Both the position numbers and the translations under genes were made by a program. A model generated the notes under the pieces. That model searched no databases and was not told the DNA's origin. It saw only the letters and a program-made list of their open reading frames with translations. A stretch of DNA of 64,000 bases, taken from Theodoxus fluviatilis (lineage: Eukaryota; Mollusca; Gastropoda; Cycloneritida; Neritidae). Below are positions 52,501-62,396 of the stretch, one piece after another. Numbering within the stretch: position 1 is the first letter of the stretch; each line of letters starts with the position of its first letter. The stretch lies in assembly GCA_034096865.1 (NCBI GenBank), contig JAWQFJ010001305.1, positions 98,396 through 162,395 on the forward strand, given 5' to 3'.

Positions 52501-55500
52501 CAGCACTGGTGACAAGGTGGCTGGGTGTTGCAGGTGGTGGGTTGTCAGGACGGCACCCTGGCCTACTACCAGCTCGTCTTCAGCACTGTGCATGGACTGT
52601 ACAAGGACCGCTATGCCTACAGAGACAACATGACAGATGTCATCATTCAGCACCTCATCACTGACCAGAAAGGTAGCAACCTCACAACAGTACTGTGTGG
52701 TAGATGGTAGATTGTAAAAGCCCTAAGGCTTATGATAGGAGTCCTTATGAAATCATTTTATGTTGAGCATTTGATTTAGGACTCTCGAGGTGGTGATTGC
52801 AGCTGGTGACAATGTGATGATGAGCTTGTATTTGTTTGGTTTTTCAACAGTTTAAACCAAATAGTGCCCTTTTGAAGGGGCGCAGAATACTTCAAGTAAT
52901 TTTTTACTCACATGCGAAGCAAAAGTGAGTATGTACTGACCAGTTTCGTCCGTCCGGGCGTCCGTAAAAAATTTAACGTTGGATTTTTCTCGGAGACTAT
53001 TAAGTCTATCAACACCCAATTTGGCATGATGGTGTATGATGACAAGGCGTCAAAAAACATACATAGTGACTTGACCTTGCTTCAAGGTCAAGGTCGCAGG
53101 GGCCGTAAATGTTGTCTAAAAACAGCCATTTTTCACATTTTCCCAATTTTCTCTGAAGTTTTTGAGATTGAATACCTGACCTATTTATGGTATATAGGGC
53201 AAAGTAATCCCTATCTTTTGATACCAGTTTGATTGACCTTGCTTCAAGGTCAAGGTCATAGGAAGTCTTTAAAGTTGGATTGTATACATATCTTGAATGG
53301 AAGATAACTCTTCCAAACTTCATAACATTGTAGTACACATGTTATCCTTTCATACTAGGTCACCTGTGTCGTCCGTCCGGGCGTCCGTAAAAAACTTCAA
53401 CGTTGGATTTTTCTCGGAGACTATTAAGTCTATCAACACCCAATTTGGCATGATGGTGTATGATGACAAGGCGTCAAAAAACATACATAGTGACTTGACC
53501 TTGCTTCAAGGTCAAGGTCGCAGGGGTCGTAAATGTTGTAAAAAAAACAGCCAATTTTCACATTCTCTCAGCATGTGAGTCGTGTGGGCTTTGCCCTTCT
53601 TGTTCCTGCTTCCATTGCTCAGGATGATTCATTTTTTTCCCAGAGCTAAATTTATAGCAACTGCTTCTGCCCTGCATGAAGTTCTATAAGATCTGATCAT
53701 GTCCATTCAGTGTCCAGCCATAGCCACACTAAGAAGGTTTGTCATGGTGCCAAACTGCTGCCAGTGGTGGTGAGAGGCACCCATGCCTTGCTGTTTTTTT
53801 TAAGCCCATGTGGCAAAAAAAGTGAAATAACACTTCTTTCCATGATGCTCTGTTGATTAAATAATGATTTCCTAGTTGAGATGTGGTTATTCATTGAATT
53901 ACTTGTCTGCAAATAGGAGTGTACATGTGGCTTTTTTCCTTAAATTTTACAGTGAGAATCAAATGCCGAGATCTTGTGAAGAAGATTGCAATCTACAGAC
54001 ACAGACTTGCAGTAAGTTAAAGTTTACATTCCTTCTTCTTCCTCCTCCTTGTTCTCCTTCTCCTCCTCCTCCTCTCTCCTCTCCTCCTTTCTCCTCTCCT
54101 CCTCTCTCCTCTCCTCCTCTCTCCTCTCTTCCTCTCTCCTCTCCTCCTCTCTCCTCTCTTCCTCTCTCCTCTCCTCCTCTCTCCTCTCCTCCTCTCTCCT
54201 CTCCTCCTCTATCCTCTCCTCCTCTTTCCTCTCCTCTCTCCTCCTCCTCTCTCCCCTCCTCCTCCTCTCTCCTCTTTTCCTCTCTCCTATCCTCCTCTCT
54301 CCTCTTTTCCTCTCTCCTATCCTCCTCTGTCCTCTCCTCTCTCCTCTCCTCCTCTCTCCTCTCCTCCTCTCTCCTATCCTCCTCTCTCCTCTCCTCCTCT
54401 CTCCTCTTTTCCTCTCTCCTCTCCTCCTCTCTCCTCTCCTCCTCTCTCCTCTCCTCCTCTCTCCTCTCCTCCTCTCTCCTATCCTCCTCTCTCCTCTCCT
54501 TATCTCTCCTCTCCTTCTCTCTCCTCTCCTCCTCTCTCCTATCCTCCTCTCTCCTCTCCTCCTCTCTCCTCTCCTCCTCTCTCCTATCCTCCTCTCTCCT
54601 CTCCTCCTCTCTCCTCTCCTCTCTCCTCTTTTCCTCTCTCCTATCCTCCTCTCTCCTCTCCTCCTCTCTCCTCTCCTCCTCTCTCCTCTCCTCCTCTCTC
54701 CTATCCTCCTCTCTCCTCTCCTCCTCTCTCCTATCCTCCTCTCTCCTCTCCTCCTCTCTCCTCTTTTCCTCTCTCCTATCCTCCTCTCTCCTCTCCTCCT
54801 CTCTCCTCTCCTTATCTCTCCTCTCCTCCTCTCTCCTCTCCTTATCTCTCCTCTCCTCCTCTCTCCTCTCCTCCTCTCTCCTATCCTCCTCTCTCCTCTC
54901 CTCCTCTCTCCTCTTTTCCTCTCTCCTATCCTCCTCTCTCCTCTCCTTATCTCTCCTCTCCTCCTCTCTCCTCTCCTCCTCTCTTCTATCCTCCTGTCTC
55001 CTCTCCTCCTCTCTCCTCCTCTCTCCTCTCCTCCTCTCTCCTCTCTCCTCTCCTCCTCTCTCCTCTCCTCCTCTCTCCTCTCCTTATCTCTCCTCTCCTC
55101 CTCTCTCCTCTCCTCCTCTCTCCTATCCTCCTCTCTCCTCTCCTCCTCTCTCCTCTTTTCCTCTCTCCTATCCTCCTCTCTCCTCTCCTCCTCTCTCCTC
55201 CTCTCTCCTCTCCTCCTCTCTCCTCTCTCCTCTCCTCCTCTCTCCTCTCCTCCCCTCTCCTCTCCTCCCCTCTCCTCTCCTCCCCTCTCCTCTCCTCCTT
55301 CCTCCTCCTCCTCTCCTCTGCCTCCTCTTCTCTCCTCCGCCTTCTCCTCCTCCGCCTCCTCCTCCTCCGCCTCCTCCTCCTCCGCCTCCTCCTCCTCACC
55401 ACCACTTAGATCTTCGCTGGCTGCTGTCGACTGAAGTTGAATCATTGCAATACAGTGATGTCATGGTGTGACAATTGTCTATGCATGATAAAACATTTCC

Positions 55501-58500
55501 TCTGTATTTCAGACTACTGACATGGATAATTTACTCCAAGTCATCTTTGGATACTTATATGATTTTTAAGTCGTGCATTTGAATTTAACAAATACTTGCA
55601 AGCATGTCTGTTTCCAAATTTACTCCATAACCAACACAGACAGTGGCCTTTACTTTTAAGAGAGACATGGTTTGTCATGCCTTTCCACTGATTAATTTCC
55701 CATATGGAAAGGGAAAATGATGCTGCATCCTATACAGCATAGGACTTCTCTGCTCTTAGTAAGGATGCTTTGTTTTAACACATAATGTCCCATATCCCTT
55801 TTCTTCACTCCTCACTGCCATTCCTAAATCCACACAGCATTCAGCTAAGCCCCAGTTACTCCTTCTCGTGTTTCTCTTCTTTGACTCTATGTTCTAAGTG
55901 TATCATCTAGGGAGGACTTTGGCGCAGATTTGCCTCGTTCCTCGGATGGTCCATAGATTTACGAGTTTGAGTTGAAATGCAGGGGAGCTAGCTTTCACCT
56001 TTGATAGGCAGCTTGAGATAGTATGGGTGAAGTGGTGAGGATGGCGTACTTTGTAATGGGATCTTATACATTAATATGCTGTTTATCTGTGGTGTTTCAG
56101 GTGCAGCTGCCAGACCGCATCGTGGTCTATGAGTTGTATTCTGACGATGCTGCCGACATGCACTACCGTGTAAAGGAGAAGATCAACAAGAAGTTCGAAT
56201 GCAATTTGCTTGTGGTGTGTGCACAGCACATCATCCTCTGCCAGGTGGGTGCCCGTCTTCCTGTCTGCTACACTCTGCCCATGCGTGTCTCTCATCCACA
56301 AGGAGATGGACTTTTGGGGCTGTGTGTGTTGGAGGCTCAGAGATTCAATATTTGAGTGTGTCTTAGGAGACGTTACATGTGTCAAGCAGTTTTGGCCTCA
56401 TAAAATCTGATCTAATAAACATATTGGTTTTCTCTCTCTATTATCTACAGTGTGCTGTCTGCTGGCTCTTAAAATGCAGTATTTTGAGGATTAAAAAAGT
56501 AAATATATAAAACAGAACTTTGGGGTTTCCAAAAACAAATACACTTAGTATTTGATATGAGAAGTGCATGTTTGAGTAAATGAGCGATTTTAATCCTCTT
56601 TGCAACCTTTGCACGTTGCTTGGTGTTTTGGATGGAAAACTGCTTTTATGAATCCACTATCAGTTGTTATGATGTGAACATTCCATATTACCTCTGATGA
56701 GTTTTTCATTGACCATCTTTGAGTGCCAGTTCAGGGGCAGAAGATGTTTCTGTAATGAAGTTTCTGGGTCCCTGACCTCCCGGAGCAGTGCCCTTCGCTA
56801 TGCCGATTCCCCTGAGCCCTACATGGCAATACATGTATGTATATGTGTGTGTGTGTAGGAGAAGCGGCTGCAGTGCCTGAGTTTCCAGGGCATCACGGAG
56901 CGGGAGTGGATCATGGAGTCCCACATCCGCTACATCAAGGTCATCGGGGGCCCGCCCAGCCAGGAGGGCCTGCTTGTTGGCCTCAAGAACGGACAGGTGA
57001 GCACTGACCTCTGGATGAGTGCATGCATGTCTTACGGGAGAGTGTTGATTAGGGTCGTGTTGCTTACACTTGGAATCTTGTAAGATTTTGCTAGGAATAG
57101 GCCGGTGTCAACATGTCAACATGGTGAAGGAAATGTAAAAGGAGTAAAATATTTTACGCATGCTGACATCGGCCTATTATTTGCCAACTAGGCAGGCTCA
57201 ACAAAGCACTCCAGAGGGTGTTTACTTGTTCAGGGCCCGTATTCACAACGGCGATTTATCGGCGATTTATTTTAACCCCGATTTATCTCTAAACTCAGAC
57301 GATTCTAACTGCCTGTTCCGCTCTCCCTTGGCTGGAAACCAGTATATATAGCAAAGCGCAACCTAGGATCCTCTGACGAGCATACCTTATCTAACCGATC
57401 AAGATAACGCGCGGCTAGGGGAAAAATCGAGTGTTAAAAAGATAAATCGCCGTTGTGAATACGGGCCCAGGGATATTTGTTTAGTTGTGGCCTCAAAACA
57501 AAAGGGCACACTTGTTCATGAATCCTGTGTGATGAGAAAATGCCTCTCATAAAATTTAGAAACCATTTAATGGGAAGATGCCTGTTGTGAAAGAAAACTT
57601 CACCGTGCATAGCTCGGTCATTGTTTATTCCCCATTGGAAAGAGATTTTCTGTCAAGCAGGGTCCCTTTATTTTCTCACTTCTGATTCATACTGACTTCT
57701 CTATCCAGTATGGAAACTGCATTCTTATTGTTTGAATCTGACTTCTCAATCCAGTATGGATACTACATCCTTATTGTTGGAATCTGATTTCTTAATCCAG
57801 TATGGATACTACATTCTTATTGTACTTCTCAATCCAGTATGGATTCTACATTCTTATTGTTTGAATCTGACTTCTCTATCCAGTATGGATACTACATTCT
57901 TATTGTTTGAATCTGACTTCTCTATCCAGTATGGATACTGCATTCTTATTGTTGGAATCTGACTTCTCTATCCAGTATGGATACAACATTCTTATTGTTT
58001 GAATCTGACTTCTCTATCCAGTATGGATACTACATTCTTATTGTTTGAATCTGACTTCTCTATCCAGTATGGATACTACATTCTTATTGTTTGAATCTGA
58101 CTTCTCTATCCAGTATGGATCCTGCATTCTCATGATTTTCAAACTATCCTCAGCAGCAGCAGCGTCGTCGTCGTCCTCCTCCTCCTCCTCCTCCTCCTCC
58201 TCCTCCTCCTCCTCCTCCTCCTCCTCCTCCTCCTCCTCCTCCTCCTCCTCCTCCTCCTCCTCCTCCTCCTCCTCCTTCTCCTTCTCCTCCTCCTCTTCCT
58301 CCTCCTCCTCCTCCTCCTCCTCCTCCTCCTCCTCCTCCTCCTCCTCCTCCTCCTCCTCCTCATTATCATCGTCATCATTATCATCATCATCATCATCATC
58401 ACCATCATCACCATCATGCCACCACCACCACCACCACCACCACCACCACCACCACCACCACCACCACCACCACCACCACCACCACCACCCACCCACCCCA

Positions 58501-60305
58501 CCACCACCAACACCACCACCACCCACCACCACTGACCACCACCACTACCACCACCACCACCACCACCACCACCACCACCACCACCACCACCACCACCACC
58601 ACCACCACCACCACCACAACCACCACCACCACCACAACCACCACAACAACCACCACACCACCACCACAACCACCACAACCACCACCACCACCACCACCAC
58701 CACCACCACCACCACCACCACCACCACCACCACAACCACCACCACCACCACCACCACCACCACCACCACCACCACCACCACCACCACCACCACCACCACC
58801 ACCACCACCACCACCACCACCACAACCACCACCACAACCACCACAACAACCACCACCACAACCACCACCACCACCACCACCACCACCACCACCCCCCATC
58901 ACCACTGACCACCACCATCACAATAACGCAAAGAGTGCATGCTCTGCCACATATGGAATCTGGCTCAGTGTACAGCAGATTTCAATTCATTTTTAGCAAT
59001 TTTGAATACTTTATTATCAAAAACATGTGTAAACAGCATTCGCTGAATGACAGAAGCTCAGGTTTTTTTACTCACATGCGAAGCAAAAGTGAGTCTATGT
59101 ACTCACCCGTTTCGTCCGTCCAGGCGTCCGGGCGTCCGGGCATCCGGTCCGGGCGTCCGAAAACTTTAACGTTGGATTTTTCTCGGAGACTATTAAGTCT
59201 ATCAATACCAAATGTGGCATGATGGTGTATGATGACAAGGCCTCAAAAAACATACATAGTGACTTGTCCTTGCTTCAAGGTCAAGGTCACAGGGGCCATA
59301 AATGTTGTCTAAAAAACAGTCATTTTTCACATTTTCTCAATTTTCTCTGAAGTCTTTGAGATTGGATACCTGACCTAAATATGGTATATAGGGCAAAGTA
59401 AGCCCTATCTTTTGATACCAGTTTGGTTGACCTTGCTTCAAGGTCAAGGTCACAGGAGCTCTTCAAAGTTGGATTGTATACATATTTTGAAGTGACCTTG
59501 ACCCTGAACTATGGAAGATAACTGTTTCAAACTTAATAATTATGTGGGGCACATGTTATACTTTCATCATGAGACACATTTGGTCACATATCATCAAGGT
59601 CAAGGTCACTTTGACCCCTATGAAATGTGACCAAAATGGGGTAGTGAACCACTAAAAGTGACCATATCTCATGGTAGAAAGTGCCAATAATCACCATTGT
59701 GCTTCCTATGTCTTGAATTAACAGCTTTGTGTTGCATGACCTTGGATGACCTTGACCTTGGGTCAAGGTCACATGTATTTTGATAGGGAAAATGTGTAAA
59801 GCATTTCTTAGTGTATGATGTCATTGCTAGGTTTAGTTGTTTGACCTTGACCTTGAAGGTCACCTGAAGGTCAATGTCATATAAAGGTCAAGGCCATGTA
59901 AAGGTCAAGGTCAAGCATGTGAGGCGTATGGGCTTTGCCCTTCTTGTTTTAGTAGTAAGGTTCTACAGACTGTTCATGCTGCACAGGAAAATGTCGTGTG
60001 TCCCAATGTTTTGTTGGCTGATGTTTCTGTTGTTGGTCTCATCAGGGAGTTAGATCAGATCTACATCATGGAGACTAGAGGTCTGTTTTTGTGGACAATG
60101 GATACATAACAAGAATAATTTTCTTTCTCTGATATTTTAGATCCTGAAGATCTTTGTGGACAATGCGTTCCCCATCCCCCTGCTGAAGCAGAACACCTCA
60201 GTCCGATGCTTGGACCTGAGCTGCAGCCGAAACAAGCTGGCCGTGGTGGATGAGAACAACATCTGCCTGGTGTACGACCTGGCCACCAAGGACCTGCTCT
60301 TCCAG
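40166..60305 (+). CDS. IFT122: IFT122 (WDR10), IFT-A core subunit, 12 coding exons, 3' part off window
   Basis: IFT122 is a core member of intraflagellar transport complex A, required for retrograde ciliary transport and ciliary entry of membrane proteins. The 12 exons join in phase to give residues 1-498 of a protein of roughly 1240. Sequence follows human IFT122: MRAVPTW at the start, then WD40 blades with [65 protein letters not shown]-type [15 protein letters not shown], and [19 protein letters not shown]. These form the two N-terminal beta-propellers; the TPR-like and zinc-binding C-terminal parts lie beyond the window. Every intron here carries repeats or mobile elements. The gene is head to head with RAD54L2. 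Confidence 0.97.
41258..41488 (+). CDS. IFT122: IFT122 exon 2
   Basis: 231 nt. Encodes [20 protein letters not shown] and [20 protein letters not shown]: first WD blades, very close to human. Confidence 0.97.
41519..41925. mobile_element. TTAA-flanked MITE with long inner palindrome
   Basis: TTAA at 41519-41522 and 41922-41925; ends CTCATTGAGGCCGG and CCCCTTGGCGCCGG. A perfect 22-bp inverted repeat lies at 41572-41593 and 41885-41906. piggyBac-type target site, no coding. Confidence 0.65.
42395..43513. mobile_element. piggyBac-type element, 1.1 kb, with 16-bp ends
   Basis: TTAA on both sides; ends CCCATTGCTTACGCAG and CTCATTGCTTACGCAG, inverted, one mismatch. On the plus strand 42703-42882 encodes an acidic N-terminus-like frame ([20 protein letters not shown], then [12 protein letters not shown]), ended by stops. 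The catalytic core is missing. Confidence 0.75.
43562..43596. repeat. (CAA)n microsatellite
   Basis: About eleven CAA units in IFT122 intron 2. Confidence 0.95.
43966..44042 (+). CDS. IFT122: IFT122 exon 3
   Basis: 77 nt. Encodes [20 protein letters not shown] and AITDF; human [20 protein letters not shown]. Confidence 0.97.
44315..45146 (+). mobile_element. Helentron-like repeat, copy 5
   Basis: Plus orientation, full length: ACTCACATGCGAAGC start, GGGCTTTGCCC hairpin and CTTCTTGT end. T-run at the left border. Confidence 0.9.
45352..45485 (+). CDS. IFT122: IFT122 exon 4
   Basis: 134 nt. Encodes [20 protein letters not shown] and [20 protein letters not shown], matching human [13 protein letters not shown] and [17 protein letters not shown]. 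Confidence 0.97.
45486..46117. other. IFT122 intron 4
   Basis: No feature recognised. Confidence 0.5.
46118..46197 (+). CDS. IFT122: IFT122 exon 5
   Basis: 80 nt. Encodes [20 protein letters not shown]; human [20 protein letters not shown]. Confidence 0.96.
46353..47055 (+). mobile_element. hAT-like element, internally deleted, 703 bp
   Basis: Inverted ends CAGACCTGGGTAC at 46353 and 47055. Inside is a plus-strand frame with a BED-type zinc finger. No clear 8-bp target duplication (GAGAGAAC versus GAAAACTA), and the dimerisation domain is missing. In IFT122 intron 5. Confidence 0.65.
46647..46970 (+). pseudogene. BED-type zinc finger remnant of a hAT transposase
   Basis: The frame encodes a Lys/Arg-rich start, then [20 protein letters not shown] and [10 protein letters not shown]: Cys-x2-Cys followed by His residues, as in hAT transposase N-termini. 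An ATG in a different frame at 46684 (MPKRKG) looks like the original start, implying one frameshift. The frame stops after 107 codons. Confidence 0.55.
47149..47224 (+). CDS. IFT122: IFT122 exon 6
   Basis: 76 nt between TTCCACAG and GTAAGT. Encodes [19 protein letters not shown]; human LAVADWGQKVSFYQLSGKQ. Confidence 0.97.
47418..48308 (+). mobile_element. Helentron-like repeat, copy 6
   Basis: Full-length plus copy. Near the 3' end a 20-bp motif (AAGGTCAAGGTCATAT type) is triplicated (48219-48270). About 22 AAGGTCA/TGACCTT half-sites counted by eye. Confidence 0.92.
48309..48948. other. IFT122 intron 6, no feature seen
   Basis: Ordinary intron sequence between mobile elements. Confidence 0.5.
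49187..50014 (+). mobile_element. Helentron-like repeat, copy 8 (nested; defines element ends)
   Basis: This copy sits inside copy 7 between CACATTTT and CTCAATTTT, which are adjacent in other copies, so its ends are exactly TGACTCACATGC and CCCTTCTTGT. There is no target duplication beyond a possible single T. GACTCACATGC lies at the left tip while its inverted partner GCATGTGAGTC lies about 27 bp inside the right tip, followed by a GGGC-TTT-GCCC hairpin. Asymmetric terminal inverted repeats, a 3' hairpin and insertion at T-runs without duplication are Helentron/HINE features. No Rep-helicase is encoded, so it is non-autonomous. Confidence 0.8.
50149..50631. mobile_element. Unclassified ~480-bp insertion in copy 7
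   Basis: Interrupts the repeat between TTCAAAGT and ACATATTTTG. No matching terminal repeats, tail or recognisable coding. The right end reads, inverted, TGTGACCAGCCACGAC, slightly like the TGTGACC ends of the 36.7-kb element. Confidence 0.5.
51083..51470. other. IFT122 intron 6, end
   Basis: Rich in TAG/AGTAGT trinucleotide-like sequence (about 51210-51430), a decayed ATAGTA-type repeat; otherwise nothing. Confidence 0.5.
51471..51662 (+). CDS. IFT122: IFT122 exon 7
   Basis: 192 nt, exactly 64 codons. Encodes [40 protein letters not shown] and [19 protein letters not shown]; human [20 protein letters not shown] and so on. Confidence 0.97.
51738..51905 (+). repeat. (GAA)n array followed by short hairpin element, copy 4
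   Basis: About 19 GAA units (51738-51796), then GTGGAGTTTTATGTCC and AGCCTTTGTAGGCC (51811-51905), the fourth copy of the short element seen at 13.3, 27.5 and 31.2 kb. Confidence 0.7.
52267..52422. repeat. (GGA)n passing into (GAA)n
   Basis: About 29 GGA units followed by about 23 GAA units, all purine on the IFT122 coding strand. Confidence 0.97.
52534..52672 (+). CDS. IFT122: IFT122 exon 8
   Basis: 139 nt. Encodes [40 protein letters not shown] and LITDQK; human [20 protein letters not shown]. Confidence 0.98.
52906..53603 (+). mobile_element. Helentron-like repeat, copies 9 and 10 (rearranged)
   Basis: A 5' part of one copy (52906-53345) is followed by a second 5' part (about 53360) that ends in a normal hairpin end at 53603. 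Both are plus oriented; unequal recombination or a tandem insertion would explain it. Confidence 0.8.
53953..54011 (+). CDS. IFT122: IFT122 exon 9
   Basis: 59 nt. Encodes [20 protein letters not shown]; human [20 protein letters not shown]. Donor GTAAGT is followed within 30 bp by the long pyrimidine array. Confidence 0.97.
54040..55390. repeat. 15-bp polypyrimidine minisatellite, 1.35 kb
   Basis: Unit CTCTCCTCTCCTCCT with variants (CTTTTCC, CTATCC, CTTATC). Almost pure pyrimidine on the IFT122 coding strand, pure purine on the other. All six frames are largely open (LLSSS or RRGER repeats) as an artefact. Confidence 0.97.
55391..56100. other. IFT122 intron 9, end
   Basis: No feature recognised before the GGTGTTTCAG acceptor at 56100. 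Confidence 0.5.
56101..56244 (+). CDS. IFT122: IFT122 exon 10
   Basis: 144 nt, 48 codons. Encodes [40 protein letters not shown] and AQHIILCQ; human [20 protein letters not shown]. Confidence 0.98.
56245..56858. other. IFT122 intron 10
   Basis: No gene or clear repeat. Confidence 0.5.
56859..56996 (+). CDS. IFT122: IFT122 exon 11
   Basis: 138 nt. Encodes [40 protein letters not shown] and GLKNGQ; human [20 protein letters not shown]. Confidence 0.98.
57233..57468. mobile_element. MITE with perfect 28-bp inverted ends
   Basis: GGGCCCGTATTCACAACGGC begins a 28-bp terminal repeat that is identical at both ends (57233-57260 and 57441-57468). No coding. The target duplication cannot be decided. 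Confidence 0.8.
57691..58130. repeat. ~46-bp minisatellite, about ten copies
   Basis: Unit contains CTGACTTCTCTATCCAG and TATGGATACTACATTC with 44-47 bp spacing. Each TTCTCTATCCAG resembles a splice acceptor on the IFT122 strand. Confidence 0.92.
58150..58910. repeat. Compound triplet array (TCC)n, (ATC)n, (CCA)n
   Basis: About 200 bp of TCC, then about 55 bp of ATC, then about 480 bp of CCA with CAA interruptions. Homopolymer-like frames on both strands (Ser, His, Thr, Gly, Val, Trp) are artefacts. Confidence 0.98.
59070..59947 (+). mobile_element. Helentron-like repeat, copy 11 (full length)
   Basis: Plus copy from ACTCACATGCGAAGC to CTTCTTGT with T-run on the left; in IFT122 intron 11. 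Confidence 0.92.
60141..60305 (+). CDS. IFT122: IFT122 exon 12 (last visible)
   Basis: 165 nt, 55 codons. Encodes [40 protein letters not shown] and [10 protein letters not shown]; human [20 protein letters not shown]. Its donor CAG/GTCTGT is the first of 14 copies in the following minisatellite. Confidence 0.98.
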
Positions 60306-60926
60306 GTCTGTAGTGACTTGGACCTCTGTACTGGATGACTGCTCTTCCAGGTCTGTAGTGACTCGGGCCTCTGTACTGGATGACTGCTCTTCCAGGTCTG
60401 TAGTGACTCGGGCCTCTGTACTGGATGACTGCTCTTCCAGGTCTGTAGTGACTCGGGCCTCTGTACTGGATGACTGCTCTTCCAGGTCTGTAGTGACTCG
60501 GGCCTCTGTACTGGATGACTGCTCTTCCAGGTCTGTAGTGACTCGGGCCTCTGTACTGGATGACTGCTCTTCCAGGTCTGTAGTGACTCGGGCCTCTGTA
60601 CTGGATGACTGCTCTTCCAGGTCTGTAGTGACTCGGGCCTCTGTACTGGATGACTGCTCTTCCAGGTCTGTAGTGACTCGGGCCTCTGTACTGGATGACT
60701 GCTCTTCCAGGTCTGTAGTGACTCGGGCCTCTGTACTGGATGACTGCTCTTCCAGGTCTGTAGTGACTCGGGCCTCTGTACTGGATGACTGCTCTTCCAG
60801 GTCTGTAGTGACTTGGGCCTCTGTACTGGATGACTGCTCTTCCAGGTCTGTAGTGACTCGGGCCTCTGTACTGGATGACTGCTCTTCCAGGTCTGTAGTG
60901 ACTCGGGCCTCTGTACTGGATGACTG
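60294..60926. repeat. 45-bp minisatellite built from the IFT122 exon 12 donor
   Basis: Fourteen copies; each contains CTGCTCTTCCAG followed by GTCTGTAGTGAC, i.e. the last 12 exon bases, the donor and the first intron bases. The first unit overlaps the real exon end; the next 13 are replicas. Unit length keeps frame, but reading through the real donor meets a TGA within 15 codons. Confidence 0.95.
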
Positions 60927-60999
60927 ATAGATCTCCATGGACACATACTGTATAGTAAACATGATGGAAGGTTGAGGAAGCTCCTGTAAGAATCATTTT

Positions 61000-61864
61000 T
61001 GACTCACATGCGAAGCAAAAGTGAGTCTATGTACTGAGCCGTGTCGTCCGTCCGTCCGTCCGTCCGTCCGTCCGTCCGGGCGGGCGTCCGTAAAAAACTT
61101 AAACGTTGGATTTTTCTCGGAGACTATTAAGTCTATCAACACCAAATGTGGCATGATGGTGTATGATGACAAGGCCTCAAAAAATATACATAGTGACTTG
61201 ACCTTGCTTCAAGGTCAAGGTCACAGGAGCCATAAATGTGGTCTCAAAAACAGTCATTTTTCACATTTTCCCAATTTTCTCCCACGTTATTGAGAATGGC
61301 GACCTTAGCTACAAGTGGTATATAGGTCAAAGCAAGCCCTATCTTTTGATACCAGTTTGGTTGACCTTGCTTCAAGGTCAAGGTCACAGGAGCTCTTCAA
61401 AGTTGGATTGTATACATATTTTGAAGTGACCTTGACCCTGAACTATGGAAGATAACTGTTTCAAACTTAATAATTATGTGGGGCACATGTTATACTTTCA
61501 TCATGAGACACATTTGGTCACATATCATCAAGGTCAAGGTCACTTTGACCCTTATGAAATGTGACCAAAATGGGGTAGTGAACCACTAAAAGTGACCATA
61601 TCTCATGGTAGAAAGTGCCAATAAGCACCATTGTACTTCCTATGTCTTGAATTAACAGCTTTGTGTTGCATGACCTTGGATGACCTTGACCTTGGGTCAA
61701 GGTCACATGTATTTTGGTAGGAAAAATGTGTAAAGCATTTCTTCGTGTATGATGTCATTGATATGTTTAGTTGTTTGACCTTGACCTTGAAGGTCACCTG
61801 AAGGTCAAGGTCATATAAAGGTCAAGGTCAACCATGTGAGTCGTATGGGCTTTGCCCTTCTTGT
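61000..61864 (+). mobile_element. Helentron-like repeat, copy 12 (full length)
   Basis: Plus copy with an expanded (CCGT)n tract after the left end (about 61045-61090) and normal hairpin end. Confidence 0.92.
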
Positions 61865-62396
61865 TTGGTTTTGTTTTGGCATGTCTGGATGTTGAACCAA
61901 CACCTCAAAAAGATGGGAGAAATCTGGATTGTTAATATCTATTGATAAACTTTATGAAGAGTATAGATCTGCTGGTCCACGTATTGGGAGTCAAGAGGTT
62001 AGCTGGTTTGAGGTCTAAGTGGAAGTTGTGGTCCAAAACCTCAAAGCACAAGATATTTATGGGGAGGTACTGGACGACATAGGAAAGGTTTTGATGTTCT
62101 GTCGCATTTTGTATCAAGAAACTGATACTTGACATAGTTGGAAAACTTTGTTTCTAAATTCTATATTTTGTTGCTAAATGATGCTGGGGTGAATAAAACG
62201 AATAAGCAATAATGACAAATTGAAATTTTTTTAATTGTTTGTTTGAATGTGAGGCATCAGCATGGTTATTGCTCATAAGCCATGACATTTTATTCCTGTG
62301 AGAAGTAACAAATCTGAGAAAGAATTTTCACAGGACATGATTCATACTGAGAAGAGAAATATTTATCCCTGTGCCCCTTGGGCACCGATAAGCTCA
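61865..62396. other. IFT122 intron 12, no feature seen
   Basis: AT-rich intron between the last mobile element and the terminal satellite. Confidence 0.5.

Noticed and set aside
53876..55471. Long Ser/Leu and Arg/Glu frames on both strands
   Set aside because: Artefact of the 15-bp polypyrimidine minisatellite.
58045..58921. Poly-Ser/His/Thr and poly-Trp/Gly/Val frames
   Set aside because: Artefact of triplet microsatellites.
60061..60996. Repeated frames of 225-311 codons on both strands
   Set aside because: Artefact of the 45-bp minisatellite derived from the IFT122 splice donor.
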